Positions 43,496 through 52,617 of a DNA stretch of 64,000 bases are shown here, piece after piece. The stretch is from CBDDKW01 sp965230425 (GTDB lineage Bacteria > Pseudomonadota > Gammaproteobacteria > UBA1113), in assembly GCA_965230425.1 (NCBI GenBank), contig CBDDKW010000012.1:1-64000 (forward strand), read 5' to 3'. A program made the position numbers and the translations under genes. The notes under the pieces are model-generated. The model was not told the origin of the DNA. It did not search any database and saw only the letters and a program-made list of their open reading frames with translations. The stretch's first letter is position 1; each line of letters opens with the position of its first letter.

Positions 43496-44243
43496 AGGAC
43501 ACTTTTGTTGCTTTTTCTACCGCATTAGTAAACATATAACCGCCGCCACGTACAGTTTTGATAATCTGCGGCTGCTTTGGATCTTCTTCAAGCTTTTGCC
43601 GCAAGCGGCTTACTTGAATATCCACACTACGGTCGAAGGGACCTGCACTACGATTACGAGTAAATTCTAATAATTGATCACGGCTTAAAACACGACGTGG
43701 ATGCTCTATAAACGCTACTAATAAACTATATTCACCGGCACTGAGAACAATCTCTACATGGTCTGGCGAAAATAAACGGCGTGTATCCATATCTAATGTC
43801 CAACCAGTAAAGCTCACTGTATTAGATTCAGCTTCTTCTGGCTCGGTCTGACCACTTGGTTTAGTAAAATTATCTTGAGTACGGCGTAAAATTGCTTTAA
43901 TCCGTGCAACTAACTCTCGTGGATTAAAGGGTTTTGCTAAATAATCATCAGCACCCACTTCAAGGCCCACAACTCGATCAGTTTCTTCACCAATCGCTGT
44001 TAACATGATAATAGGAATTGATGAATCAATACGTAACTTGCGACATAAAGCCACGCCGTCATCACCAGGCATCATGACATCAAGAATAATTAAATCAATG
44101 TCATGCTGTTCTAACACTTGGAACATTTGCTCACCATCACTGGCGCACTGCACCTGATAACCATACTTCGTTAATAAATCAGCAAGCAACTCTCTGATTT
44201 CTTTATCATCATCTACAATTAAAAGCGTATCGATTTTACTCAT
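43485..44243 (-). CDS. ompR: OmpR-family response regulator
   Basis: A 252-residue OmpR-family regulator. The receiver domain has VDDDKEIRELLADLL, the phospho-Asp in DLIILDVMMPGDDG, and the switch residues in IMLTAIGEE and DYLAKPFNPRELVAR. The C-terminal winged helix covers about 150-245 (FTRNRSAGPFDRSVDIQVSR, LRQKLEEDPKQPQIIKTVRG). It is coupled to the EnvZ-like kinase. Close similarity to E. coli OmpR in the DNA-binding helix supports the name, but the regulon may differ. A GTTAC cluster near 41.2 kb is a candidate local target. Confidence 0.9.
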   Translation of the reverse strand: MSKIDTLLIVDDDKEIRELLADLLTKYGYQVQCASDGEQMFQVLEQHDIDLIILDVMMPGDDGVALCRKLRIDSSIPIIMLTAIGEETDRVVGLEVGADDYLAKPFNPRELVARIKAILRRTQDNFTKPSGQTEPEEAESNTVSFTGWTLDMDTRRLFSPDHVEIVLSAGEYSLLVAFIEHPRRVLSRDQLLEFTRNRSAGPFDRSVDIQVSRLRQKLEEDPKQPQIIKTVRGGGYMFTNAVEKATKVSYET

Positions 44244-44343
44244 CATACTTTCCTTCTAATACAGCTAGATATCATTGTAATACTCTCCATTAGTACGCTT
44301 ACATCATTGCCACAAAAGCTAGCAAGCCTATCCTTATCTTATT

Positions 44344-45576
44344 TTATAATGACTCTATCACGGGAGAAGCTACCAGGGTGGGTAATTCTCCACGTAACCC
44401 CATAGCATGTCGCATAATCATGGTTTTTACCATGGGGATATTATTTGTTATTTTCAAACCGATATTGCGTGCGTAACGCACTGTCTCAGCTTCACTGGCA
44501 AATAGCTGTTTAAATGCTTCCATTAACATAATCATATTCAGATTATCGCCCTTACGACGACGTTCATAGCGTCGTAAAGTTGCATGGGCACTAATACTGC
44601 GCTGTTTATTCATGGCAGCTAATACAATATCCGCTAAACTTGCCGCATCTAATAACCCTAAATTCATGCCTTGGCCAGCTAAGGGATGAATGGTATGAGC
44701 TGCATCACCAATTAAAGCAATACCTGTTTGCACATATTGCTGTGCATGACGCATATGTAATGGAAAACTTAAGCGTGTGGAAGTTTCTAAAACCGTCCCC
44801 AACTTATGCTCGAAGGCATTTGTTAGTTCATGCAGAAAGCTTGCTTCGGCAATGGTTTGTAAATGCTTAGCCTGTTCTGGTGATGTAGACCATACAATTG
44901 AACAATAATGAGGGTCCTGTAGCGGTAAAAATGCTAATGGTCCTGTGGGTAAAAAACGTTGCCAGGCTGTTTGTTGATGAGATTGCTCGGTTTTCACCGT
45001 AGCAACCAAAGCATGATGACCATAGTGACGTTGCTTGACCTCAAATCCTACTTGCTCACGCACCCAAGAACGTGCACCATCGGCTGCGACCACTAATTGA
45101 CAGCGAAATGTACCTTGATCACTAGATAAAATCATATCATCTGCCTGCCTTTCAACAGCGTTTAACTGCACGGGATGAAAGCAATGAATATTCTCTGCTT
45201 TTTGTACTTTCTCATACAAGGCTTTGACGATCACCCGATTTTCAATAATATGACCTAAATGGGTTGCACCTACATCAGCACAATTAAAATGGATATCGCC
45301 ACTACCGGTAGCATCCCACACATGCATATCTGAATAAGCACTTGCACCCTGTGCTTTAATTGCTGCCCAAACACCTAAATTCTTAAAGAAATTCTCAGAA
45401 GCTGTGGTGATGGCACTCATACGCAAATCATAAGATTGCTCATCCCATTGTAATTGTGGCTCTCTAGCATCTACAACTGCCACTTTTAAAGAGGAATTGG
45501 CTAACGCAGCAGCACAACTTAAGCCAACGGCACCAGCACCTACGATAATAAGATCATATTGCTGACGTCGACTCAT
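44344..45576 (-). CDS. UbiI/UbiF-type FAD monooxygenase of ubiquinone synthesis
   Basis: A 410-residue flavoprotein that hydroxylates the ring of a ubiquinone precursor. It has the FAD fingerprint IIVGAGAVGLSCAAALANS, the DLRMSAITTAS motif of the UbiH/COQ6 family, and a second FAD motif ALIGDAAHTIHPLAGQGMNL. The order pepP-ubiH-this gene matches the ubiI (visC) position in E. coli, which would mean C5 hydroxylation. The UbiF C6 role cannot be excluded. It overlaps ubiH by 4 bp. Confidence 0.9.
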   Translation of the reverse strand: MSRRQQYDLIIVGAGAVGLSCAAALANSSLKVAVVDAREPQLQWDEQSYDLRMSAITTASENFFKNLGVWAAIKAQGASAYSDMHVWDATGSGDIHFNCADVGATHLGHIIENRVIVKALYEKVQKAENIHCFHPVQLNAVERQADDMILSSDQGTFRCQLVVAADGARSWVREQVGFEVKQRHYGHHALVATVKTEQSHQQTAWQRFLPTGPLAFLPLQDPHYCSIVWSTSPEQAKHLQTIAEASFLHELTNAFEHKLGTVLETSTRLSFPLHMRHAQQYVQTGIALIGDAAHTIHPLAGQGMNLGLLDAASLADIVLAAMNKQRSISAHATLRRYERRRKGDNLNMIMLMEAFKQLFASEAETVRYARNIGLKITNNIPMVKTMIMRHAMGLRGELPTLVASPVIESL

Positions 45577-46775
45577 GAGGTCACCTCATTCTTTAAACGC
45601 TGTGTTCTAGCAAGTTTGCCCATGCTTAATTGCGCTAAGCGTCGTTTTGCCGCAGGTAACTTATCCAAAGCAATTAATGCTATATTGCGCGGTATGCGTA
45701 AGTGCTCACTGGCAAAGACATGGATTAGGCTATCAGTAAATTTAATAATACGTTCCTGATGTTGCGCAGCTTGTTGCTGATATGTTTGCAGTGCACAGAC
45801 ATAATCTCCACTACTTTTCGCGGAAATAAGTAACTCAGTTAATAAGCTAATATCTTGTAAACTTAAATTAAACCCTTGGGCTGCCACCGGATGCAAAGTA
45901 TGTGCAGCATTACCCAATAAGACAAAATTATCTGCTGTTTGTTGTGCCGCAGTTAATTTATGTAAGGGATAGCTACTACGCTGACCAATTTTTTCTAATC
46001 GACCTAGGCGATAGCCAAAATGTTGTTGTAGCTTCGCCAAGAACTTCACATCTTCTAGCTCAAGTAAGGCCTTTGCATCTGTTTTTGCTACAGTCCACAC
46101 CATCTTACAACGATTTTGGCTCATGGGTAACAAGGCAATGGTCTCTGGGCCACAAAATCGCTCATAAGCAATATGCTTATGACTACGACTTAATTGTACA
46201 TTGGTTAAGATAGCTGTTTGCTCATAATCTGTGTGCTCACTTTTAAGCTCTAATTTATCACGTAGCATTGAGCGGCTACCATCTGCAGCGACTAATAAGC
46301 GTGTATTGATCACATGGCTTTGTTCATCTTTGTTGATATGTACTTGCCAACCCTGCTCACTTTGCACAATATCTGCAACGGTTGCGGGACATATATGGGT
46401 TACGTCCGTTGTCGTTAGTGCATGTTGTAGGGTAGCAAGCAAATGCTGCATTTCGATAACATAACCTAAGGCGGCAACACCTTGTTGCTTGGCATGGATA
46501 CGCGCCATACCAAAATGCCCACGATCGGAAACATGCACTTGTTCAATAGCTGTGGCATGCGCTTGCATCTTTGTCCACAGACCTAAACGAGAAAATAACT
46601 GACATGAAGCATGATTTAAAGCAATAGCACGACTATCGAAATGGCTATCAGCTAATTGTTGTGGCATCGCCGCTTCAATCACGGCAATACGTAAACCCTG
46701 TCCTGCAAGACTTAAGGCACAGCTATTTCCGGTTAAGCCCCCCCCAACAATCAGAACATCATAGTCTTGCTGCAT
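45573..46775 (-). CDS. ubiH: 2-octaprenyl-6-methoxyphenol hydroxylase
   Basis: UbiH catalyses the C1 hydroxylation in aerobic ubiquinone synthesis. The 400-residue protein has LIVGGGLTGNSCALSLAGQG, the UbiH-type DSRAIALNHASCQLFSRLG and VLLGNAAHTLHPVAAQGFNL. The ATRSLIDA-like DGSRS segment (VAADGSRSMLRDKL) is present. It lies 13 bp after pepP and overlaps the next hydroxylase gene, as in the conserved ygfB-pepP-ubiH-ubiI operon. Confidence 0.93.
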   Translation of the reverse strand: MQQDYDVLIVGGGLTGNSCALSLAGQGLRIAVIEAAMPQQLADSHFDSRAIALNHASCQLFSRLGLWTKMQAHATAIEQVHVSDRGHFGMARIHAKQQGVAALGYVIEMQHLLATLQHALTTTDVTHICPATVADIVQSEQGWQVHINKDEQSHVINTRLLVAADGSRSMLRDKLELKSEHTDYEQTAILTNVQLSRSHKHIAYERFCGPETIALLPMSQNRCKMVWTVAKTDAKALLELEDVKFLAKLQQHFGYRLGRLEKIGQRSSYPLHKLTAAQQTADNFVLLGNAAHTLHPVAAQGFNLSLQDISLLTELLISAKSSGDYVCALQTYQQQAAQHQERIIKFTDSLIHVFASEHLRIPRNIALIALDKLPAAKRRLAQLSMGKLARTQRLKNEVTS

Positions 46776-46788
46776 CGCGATTACCTTG

Positions 46789-48093
46789 TTAACTCATTAG
46801 TGTTTCAATATCAGCCACTGTCTTTTCTAGCTGGTCAGATAATACTTCATGGCCAGTTTCTGTGACTAATACATCATCTTCGATACGGATCCCAATATTA
46901 TGCCAGACTGTATCAATCGCAGTATTTTCTCCAGTATAAATACCCGGCTCAATTGTCAATACCATCCCCGGTTCTAAACAGCGCCATTGATCTTTATCTT
47001 TGTATGCGCCGACATCGTGGGTATCTAGTCCTAACCAATGACTGACGCGATGCATATAAAAAGCTTGATACGCTTGCTCAGCAATTAAAGTATCCACATC
47101 ACCTTGCAGTAAACCTAAATCGACTAAACCTGTCGTTAGAATTTTCACCACGGTCTCTTGTAGTACATTAAAAGGCGTACCTGGCTTAACTAAATCGATA
47201 GCTGCCAACTGTGCGGTTAAGACTAATTCATAGAGCGCTTTTTGCTGCGTGTTGAATGTCCCATTAATGGGAAACGTACGGGTTACGTCAGCACTATAAT
47301 AATGATATTCAGCACCAGCATCTATCAGTAGTAACTCACCATCATTTAAGGTCGCATTATTTTCAATATAATGCAAAATACAGCTATTTTCACCACCAGC
47401 GACAATAGAAGGATAAGCGGGAAAACGCGCGCCTTGCTGACCAAACTGTTGCTGAACAATAGCTTCAATTTCATATTCAGCCATCCCCGGCTGGCATTGC
47501 TGCATGGCCTGACGATGAGCTGCCACAGTAATCTGCGCACTCTGGCGCATCAGTGCAATTTCGGCAGGGCTTTTATGTAAACGCATGGTATGCAAAATGG
47601 GTTCAGCATTATGAAATGTTGTGGGTAACTTTATCCCTGAACGTACTTGGCTACGCAATTCGTTTAGAGCATCATCCACTAATTCATCAAGCATGCTATC
47701 TTGACCAATGGCATAATACACATTATCTACGCTAGCTAGCAACGTGGGTAAAATGTCGACGAATTCGTTAATTGAATAGGCTTCATCCGCGGCATAATCA
47801 GCACAGGCGCCTTGCTGACCTGCACGTCGTCCATCCCAAATTTCCATTTTCGCATCGCGCTCACGATTAAATAAAATATATTCGCCGGCTGCTCGGCCAG
47901 GCATTAACACGAGAATAGCTTCAGGCTCAGTAAAGCCAGTTAAATAATAAAAATCACTATGCGGTCTAAAGGGAAAGTGGCTATCGCCATTGCGAATATA
48001 TTCATGCGCGGTAGGGACAATGAAAATACTGCCTTCGCCAATGTGATCCATCACCTGTTGTCGACGTTGTGCGTATTCTGCTTGGGTTATCAT
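46789..48093 (-). CDS. pepP: Xaa-Pro aminopeptidase P
   Basis: PepP removes an N-terminal residue when proline follows, using two Mn ions. The 434-residue protein has an N-terminal creatinase-like domain (SIFIVPTAHEYIRNGDSHFP) and a pita-bread catalytic domain. The metal ligands appear in order: LLIDAGAEYHYYSADVTRTF (two Asp), HRVSHWLGLDTHD (His), LTIEPGIY (Glu) and GIRIEDDVLVTE (Glu). The 14-bp gap to ygfB and position ahead of ubiH are conserved. Confidence 0.95.
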   Translation of the reverse strand: MITQAEYAQRRQQVMDHIGEGSIFIVPTAHEYIRNGDSHFPFRPHSDFYYLTGFTEPEAILVLMPGRAAGEYILFNRERDAKMEIWDGRRAGQQGACADYAADEAYSINEFVDILPTLLASVDNVYYAIGQDSMLDELVDDALNELRSQVRSGIKLPTTFHNAEPILHTMRLHKSPAEIALMRQSAQITVAAHRQAMQQCQPGMAEYEIEAIVQQQFGQQGARFPAYPSIVAGGENSCILHYIENNATLNDGELLLIDAGAEYHYYSADVTRTFPINGTFNTQQKALYELVLTAQLAAIDLVKPGTPFNVLQETVVKILTTGLVDLGLLQGDVDTLIAEQAYQAFYMHRVSHWLGLDTHDVGAYKDKDQWRCLEPGMVLTIEPGIYTGENTAIDTVWHNIGIRIEDDVLVTETGHEVLSDQLEKTVADIETLMS

Positions 48094-48107
48094 GGCTATC
48101 CTTGTTA

Positions 48108-48704
48108 TTAGTGAATCGTAACATCCTTAGCATCTTCATCACTGGCATCTGCGCGTAGCTTTGCTAAATCCGCATGGATCATTAACACTCCCATACGCAC
48201 ATATTCCATGACTTCAACATAGGCTTCTTCATCTTCCTCAGAAATATCTAAATTGACATAATCAATACCTGCAATATCTTGCATACGTTCTAAAACGTCC
48301 TGAGCATCTTCAGCCAGTTGAATTGCTTCCAGATCAACGCCGCCTAGTGATAAACCTGACAAATACCCCATACACCAATTGCCTAATTCTTCAGCGCGTT
48401 TACCCAGGGGACTATCATCATCTGGCAGCAACAGAGCAAAATCAAATTCAAGCTGGGTTAATTTGGCCTTAGTCACATCAAATAATTGCTTGAGGATGGC
48501 TACATTTTGGTCGGTGACAGGGTCATTCTCAGAAGCCGCTTCTAGGGCTGCTTGCGCCCACATATCGCCTTGCATATTAGCGGTCTTATCCGTTGAAATT
48601 AGACCGCATAGTAACCCATGGGCCTCAGAGGTACTCGCCACATCACTGGTACTGGCTAGGGTGGCATTGACTTCAAAGTAATTAGGTAATGATTGTTCTT
48701 GCAT
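48108..48704 (-). CDS. ygfB: YgfB-family (UPF0149) protein
   Basis: A 198-residue acidic protein of the UPF0149 family. Its start (ASTSEAHGLLCGLIS) and the C-terminal block WCMGYLSGLSLGGVDLEAIQ with EDEEAYVEVMEYVRMGVLMI are characteristic. In Pseudomonas a YgfB homologue modulates amidase expression and beta-lactam resistance; no enzymatic function is known. It is first in the ygfB-pepP-ubiH-ubiI operon and is divergent from the zapB-like/zapA genes. Confidence 0.92.
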   Translation of the reverse strand: MQEQSLPNYFEVNATLASTSDVASTSEAHGLLCGLISTDKTANMQGDMWAQAALEAASENDPVTDQNVAILKQLFDVTKAKLTQLEFDFALLLPDDDSPLGKRAEELGNWCMGYLSGLSLGGVDLEAIQLAEDAQDVLERMQDIAGIDYVNLDISEEDEEAYVEVMEYVRMGVLMIHADLAKLRADASDEDAKDVTIH

Positions 48705-48849
48705 AGTCGCTATAACCTGTTATCGATAGATTGTCCGCAATTCTACCAGAAAATGCACAGAATTTATCGTTAATTGCCACTTTTTTTGTGTATTTTTCCA
48801 CAAAATATTCTTCTTTACATTTATTTGACATTCTCAGTATGTATTAGGC

Positions 48850-48878
48850 TTGACCCACAAATAACAGCCCTCTATAGT
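48850..48878 (+). promoter_or_regulatory. Sigma-70 promoter of the zapB-like/zapA/fau operon
   Basis: TTGACC (48850-48855), a 17-bp spacer and TATAGT (48873-48878) form a near-consensus sigma-70 promoter, 38 bp before the ATG at 48916. Confidence 0.78.
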
Positions 48879-48915
48879 GGTGCTATCCAACAAGATTTAG
48901 CATGGAGTGCTTATC

Positions 48916-49143
48916 ATGGAAGATAGCGTTTTAGAGGAATTAGAGCTACATGCAGAAATTCTCATTGAAACCTGTGAGCGCCTAAAGCAGGAAAATCAGC
49001 AACTTCGCCAACAACAGCATGGTCTATTACAAGAAAAACAGCAATATGTGGATAAAAATCAGGCTGCTGTGGTTAAAGTCAGAGAAATGCTGATAAAACT
49101 CAAACAACTCTCAGAAAAGGACGTTGATCATGTTGCAGGATAA
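48916..49143 (+). CDS. Small coiled-coil protein (TIGR02449/ZapB-like)
   Basis: A 75-residue protein that is almost wholly coiled coil (LEELELHAEILIETCERLKQ, ENQQLRQQQHGLLQEKQQYV). It matches the small family found immediately upstream of zapA in many gammaproteobacteria and resembles the division protein ZapB in layout. GGAG stands 8 bp before ATG 48916. It overlaps zapA by 14 bp. A role with ZapA in Z-ring assembly is likely from context. Confidence 0.85.
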   Translation: MEDSVLEELELHAEILIETCERLKQENQQLRQQQHGLLQEKQQYVDKNQAAVVKVREMLIKLKQLSEKDVDHVAG

Positions 49144-49447
49144 AGACAGTGTCACCGTCACCATTATGGGACGGGAAATCGCCATCAAATGTAAACCCCA
49201 CGAGAAAGATGCCCTAGGTAGGGCTGCATTGCTCCTAGATAGCAAAATGCGTGATTTAAAAACTTCAGGTAAATTAGTCAGTTACGACACAATTGCCATT
49301 ATGGCGGGCCTAAATTTAGCCAATGAAATCCTCAATAACCATAAAACGTCACAAAATCACACAAAAGCTCAGCAACGGTTGCGTCAATTAAACAATCGCT
49401 TAAAATCCGCGGTAAAATCTGAGCTGAAAGAAACTATTGATGCCTGA
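49130..49447 (+). CDS. zapA: Cell division protein ZapA
   Basis: ZapA cross-links FtsZ filaments and stabilises the division ring. The 105-residue protein starts MLQDKDSVTVTIMGREIAIK and continues with the family segment EKDALGRAALLLDSKMRDLK, YDTIAIMAGLNLANEIL and a C-terminal helix. The ATG at 49130 is chosen over an upstream TTG. In enterobacteria the 6S RNA gene ssrS separates zapA from ygfA; here the next gene overlaps by 8 bp, so no 6S RNA fits in this spot. Confidence 0.93.
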   Translation: MLQDKDSVTVTIMGREIAIKCKPHEKDALGRAALLLDSKMRDLKTSGKLVSYDTIAIMAGLNLANEILNNHKTSQNHTKAQQRLRQLNNRLKSAVKSELKETIDA

Positions 49448-50051
49448 CAACCACTCGTTACAGTTTGATCGCCAATTGATCCGTGCCGAAGTACGCGCTA
49501 AACGCCAGCGTCTACCTGAAACTGAACGAAAAGCCGCATCCACAAAGGCTTGTACACGTCTACTAAACCACCCACTTTTCCAGAAAAATCAACATATTGC
49601 CGCTTATCTCGCCCATGATGGTGAACTTAATCCTCAAGCCATATGCGATGCGGCTTGGCAACAGGGCAAACAATGCTATTTACCGGTTCTGCACCCTGAC
49701 AAAGAGAATCAATTATTATTTGTAGCCTATGCCTCTGATACTCCCTTAGTGAAAAACAAGTATGGGATCCCAGAGCCAGAGTATCACCCAGACAATATCA
49801 TTCCCCCTTGGGAGTTAGATCTGGTCCTCACCCCCTTAGTAGCCTTTGATCCAGCAGGCAATCGTTTAGGCATGGGGGCTGGTTATTATGACCGCAGCTT
49901 TGCGTTTTTATTTAATCCTTCTATAGTACAGCCTTTACTGGTAGGCTTTGCCTATGAATTTCAAAAGCAGGCAGCCTTAACCGTAGCTGATTGGGATGTA
50001 CCCATCTGCGGTGTCTTCACTGAAAATAACTATTACGAATTTGGGAGTTAG
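49440..50051 (+). CDS. ygfA: 5-formyltetrahydrofolate cyclo-ligase
   Basis: The enzyme converts 5-formyl-THF to 5,10-methenyl-THF with ATP. The 203-residue protein carries RAEVRAKRQRLPETERKAAS, HIAAYLAHDGELNP and the ATP/substrate segment DLVLTPLVAFDPAGNRLGMG with AGYYDRSFAF. It is read from ATG 49440, overlapping the zapA 3' end, and is followed 3 bp later by the EVE gene, so the four genes from 48916 probably form one operon. Confidence 0.94.
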   Translation: MPDNHSLQFDRQLIRAEVRAKRQRLPETERKAASTKACTRLLNHPLFQKNQHIAAYLAHDGELNPQAICDAAWQQGKQCYLPVLHPDKENQLLFVAYASDTPLVKNKYGIPEPEYHPDNIIPPWELDLVLTPLVAFDPAGNRLGMGAGYYDRSFAFLFNPSIVQPLLVGFAYEFQKQAALTVADWDVPICGVFTENNYYEFGS

Positions 50052-50054
50052 TCT

Positions 50055-50522
50055 ATGAAATATTGGTTAATGAAATCGGAACCTGATGCCTTTAGCATTG
50101 ATGATTTAATAAAAGCCCCCAAGAAAACAGAACCATGGGATGGCATTCGTAATTACCAAGCGCGTAATATGATGCGTGATGATATGAAAAAGGGCGATCT
50201 AGTCTTCTTTTATCATTCAAACTGTAAGCCACCTGGCATCGTCGGCATTGCTGAGGTTGTGAAAGAGGCATATCCCGATCACACGGCTCAAGACCCTGAC
50301 AGTAAATACTATGATCCTAAGAGCACACCTGAGAACCCACGTTGGTGCATGGTTGATGTAAAATTCAAAGAAAAATTTCAACAAATGATTAGCTTAGATG
50401 AGCTAAAGCAAAATCCTCGTCTCAATGATATGGCTTTAGTAAGAAAGGGTAATCGATTATCTATTATGCCAGTGACAAAGGCACAATGGGATGCGGTTTT
50501 ACGTATGCAGAGTACTGGTTAG
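50055..50522 (+). CDS. EVE-domain protein
   Basis: A 155-residue EVE-domain protein of the thymocyte nuclear protein 1 type. It contains YWLMKSEPDAFSIDDL, WDGIRNYQARNMMRDDMKKG and GDLVFFYHSNCKPPGIVGIA, the features of the modified-base-binding pocket, and ends with a typical SIMPVTKAQWDAVL. EVE domains bind modified nucleobases in DNA or RNA. It follows the cyclo-ligase gene closely; this pairing is common in gammaproteobacteria. Confidence 0.92.
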   Translation: MKYWLMKSEPDAFSIDDLIKAPKKTEPWDGIRNYQARNMMRDDMKKGDLVFFYHSNCKPPGIVGIAEVVKEAYPDHTAQDPDSKYYDPKSTPENPRWCMVDVKFKEKFQQMISLDELKQNPRLNDMALVRKGNRLSIMPVTKAQWDAVLRMQSTG

Positions 50523-50568
50523 CTTAAGACATTGCACTTTACAAAGTAAGGCAAAATATTAATGCGTT

Positions 50569-51036
50569 TTACACGCTCTGCCGTAATGGATTTAAGACAT
50601 AATCATCATTATTGCCATGACTCAGATACAGCCCCAGAACATGCTCGCGATGGATCACTTGCGGACGTAAGGATAGCTTATCATGATGACCAATCACCGC
50701 AGATTCTGGGATCCTGGCATGTAGAATACCGCCTTTGCTTGAGACACATTTAGCATATTGAATCGCTTGGCATTTATCAATAAACAGATGTGAATGGATA
50801 ATTTTCTTGTCGATTTTTTCTAAACCTTTGAGAAAGAACTGCTTAAAATCATACTTTTGGTCACTGCGCGTTAACCTTGGCACAATTAGATAGGCATCAA
50901 TATAGCTAATTAGCTCATTAGATTCCTCAGATACGCTTTGCACCGCTGGCTTTAATTGATAAGTATTTGTTTTCATTTCACTAGCTATGGACATTAATCG
51001 TTTTAATTTGCTCATGTAGCTCATTCCAATTGGCAT
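50569..51036 (-). CDS. Hypothetical protein with PmrA-like promoter
   Basis: A 155-residue protein, family not recognised. In-frame starts occur at 51036, 51024 and 51015, and none has a strong RBS. It is likely cytoplasmic, with no signal peptide or membrane segment. After an N-terminal helical part comes a mixed region with many conserved-looking residues: YLIVPRLTRSDQKYDFKQFF, KIIHSHLFIDKCQAIQYAKC, GGILHARIPESAVIGHHDKL, LRPQVIHREHVLGLYLSHG. A PmrA-like box with a perfect TATAAT -10 lies upstream, which groups it with the genes at 11409 and 19117 as a candidate effector. Function unknown. Confidence 0.68.
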   Translation of the reverse strand: MPIGMSYMSKLKRLMSIASEMKTNTYQLKPAVQSVSEESNELISYIDAYLIVPRLTRSDQKYDFKQFFLKGLEKIDKKIIHSHLFIDKCQAIQYAKCVSSKGGILHARIPESAVIGHHDKLSLRPQVIHREHVLGLYLSHGNNDDYVLNPLRQSV

Positions 51037-51082
51037 ATAGTCTGCTCAAGTCAGTACATTTATATTGTTCTCAATCTGATGA

Positions 51083-51115
51083 ATTATAATCAATCTTTCT
51101 TAAGGCAAGATTAAT
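51083..51115 (-). promoter_or_regulatory. PmrA-like box and TATAAT -10
   Basis: On the minus strand, ATTAAT-N5-CTTAAG has TTAA cores at 51111-51114 and 51100-51103, 11 bp apart. A perfect -10 TATAAT (complement of 51083-51088) starts exactly 15 bp after the second core. The -35 region is poor, as expected for an activator-dependent promoter. It drives the gene at 50569-51036. Confidence 0.65.
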
Positions 51116-51208
51116 GCATGTAATTCTTTGGTAATAAATACCTTTCGCCTGGGCAAACTGACCTACAATTCACCAACTAGCTGCTATGCTTATCCTAGGG
51201 GGTAAGTC

Positions 51209-52354
51209 ATGGAATTGAATGAGTACTTACAGTTAATCATCAAGAAAGATGCGTCTGATCTATATCTCAGCGCCGATGCTGTACCTAGTCTTAAGGTGCA
51301 TGGCAAGCTCGTACCTATCGGTGACGCACCAGCAAAACCTGAATGGGTTAAGCAAATCGCCTATGAAATCATGAACGATGACCAAATCCAACAATTTGAA
51401 TCATCCTTAGAAATGAATCTCGCAATGGCTCCGGATGGTATTGGTCGCTTTCGTGTAAATATCTTTCAACAACGTAACAATTTAGCGTTAGTAATTCGGA
51501 ATATTAAAACCGAAATACCTTCATTAGAAAGCTTAGGGGTGCCTGAAGTCGCTAAAAAGCTGATTATGCAAAAGCGCGGCCTGGTATTATTTGTAGGTGC
51601 TACGTCTACGGGTAAATCAACTTCACTAGCCTCTCTAATTGATTACCGCAACGAACGCACTGACGGGCATATTATTACGGTTGAAGATCCCATTGAATAT
51701 ATACACACGCACAAAAAATCCATCGTCAATCAACGCGAGGTTGGCCTTGATACCCATAGCTACGATATCGCATTAAAGAACACCCTACGTCAAGCACCAG
51801 ATGTGATCCTCATGGGTGAGATCCGCAGCCGTGAAACCATGGAATATGCTATTGCATTTTCAGAAACGGGGCATCTGTGTTTATCAACATTACACGCAAC
51901 TAATGCAAACCAGGCACTAGACCGGATTATTAACTTTTTCCCCGAAGATCGTCGCCAACAATTATTATTAGATCTGTCTTTAAATCTCGTAGGCTTTATT
52001 TCACAACGCTTAATTCCGGCTAAAGATGGTAGCAAACGTATTCTTGCTTCCGAAGTGTTATTAGGTACGCCTTTAGTAAAAGATTTAATTTATCGTGGCG
52101 AAATTATTGAATTAAAAGATGTGATGGAAAAATCTGAAAATTTAGGTATGCAAACCTTCGATTCGGCATTATTTAAACTCTACAATGAAGGTCAAATTTC
52201 CTACGAAGATGCACTACGCAATGCTGACTCTGCCAATAACTTACGTTTGAAAATCTCACTCAAGGAAGGCACTAAAGATCAAGCCGGTGAAGGACTGACC
52301 CTACAAGACTCCGAAGAAGTACAATTAGACCCACGGTTTTTGGATAAGGAGTGA
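51209..52354 (+). CDS. pilU: PilT/PilU-family twitching ATPase, PilU type
   Basis: A 381-residue hexameric retraction ATPase of type IV pili. It has Walker A GATSTGKST (the usual GGTGSGKST-type loop varies here), the Asp box IITVEDPIEYIH, Walker B DVILMGEIRSRETMEYAI and the His box LCLSTLHATNANQALDRIIN. The C-terminal SANNLRLKISL element is typical of PilU rather than PilT. TTAGGGGGTAAGTC precedes the ATG. pilT is not adjacent in this window. No other pilus genes are present. Confidence 0.9.
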   Translation: MELNEYLQLIIKKDASDLYLSADAVPSLKVHGKLVPIGDAPAKPEWVKQIAYEIMNDDQIQQFESSLEMNLAMAPDGIGRFRVNIFQQRNNLALVIRNIKTEIPSLESLGVPEVAKKLIMQKRGLVLFVGATSTGKSTSLASLIDYRNERTDGHIITVEDPIEYIHTHKKSIVNQREVGLDTHSYDIALKNTLRQAPDVILMGEIRSRETMEYAIAFSETGHLCLSTLHATNANQALDRIINFFPEDRRQQLLLDLSLNLVGFISQRLIPAKDGSKRILASEVLLGTPLVKDLIYRGEIIELKDVMEKSENLGMQTFDSALFKLYNEGQISYEDALRNADSANNLRLKISLKEGTKDQAGEGLTLQDSEEVQLDPRFLDKE

Positions 52355-52617
52355 TATTTTTCTCAAATATACTGCTAACTTTTTTGCATAACTGCGATAA
52401 GGTGATGAAAAACAATAACTGGAACCGTTAATTTCCAAAATATTTTCTGCAATTTTCATATTAATCCTATATCAACAATTTTTGTAATTGCTCTATTTAG
52501 TGGAAAATCCTCTTTGACTATCATTCACACATCCGCTTTACGAGCACCCAAAGCAGGCAAATTAAGTCTGTATTTTTTGGGTACGAAGTAATGCTTGTTT
52601 AATGGTATTTAATAAAT

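Noticed and set aside
50562..50753. 63-residue plus-strand frame opposite the 155-residue gene
   Set aside because: It is antisense to a gene that has its own promoter-like box; no RBS and no recognisable protein features.
52355..52617. Possible small gene or RNA between pilU and the pseudo-astacins
   Set aside because: The 263-bp stretch has no open frame with an RBS, no terminator and no notable repeat.
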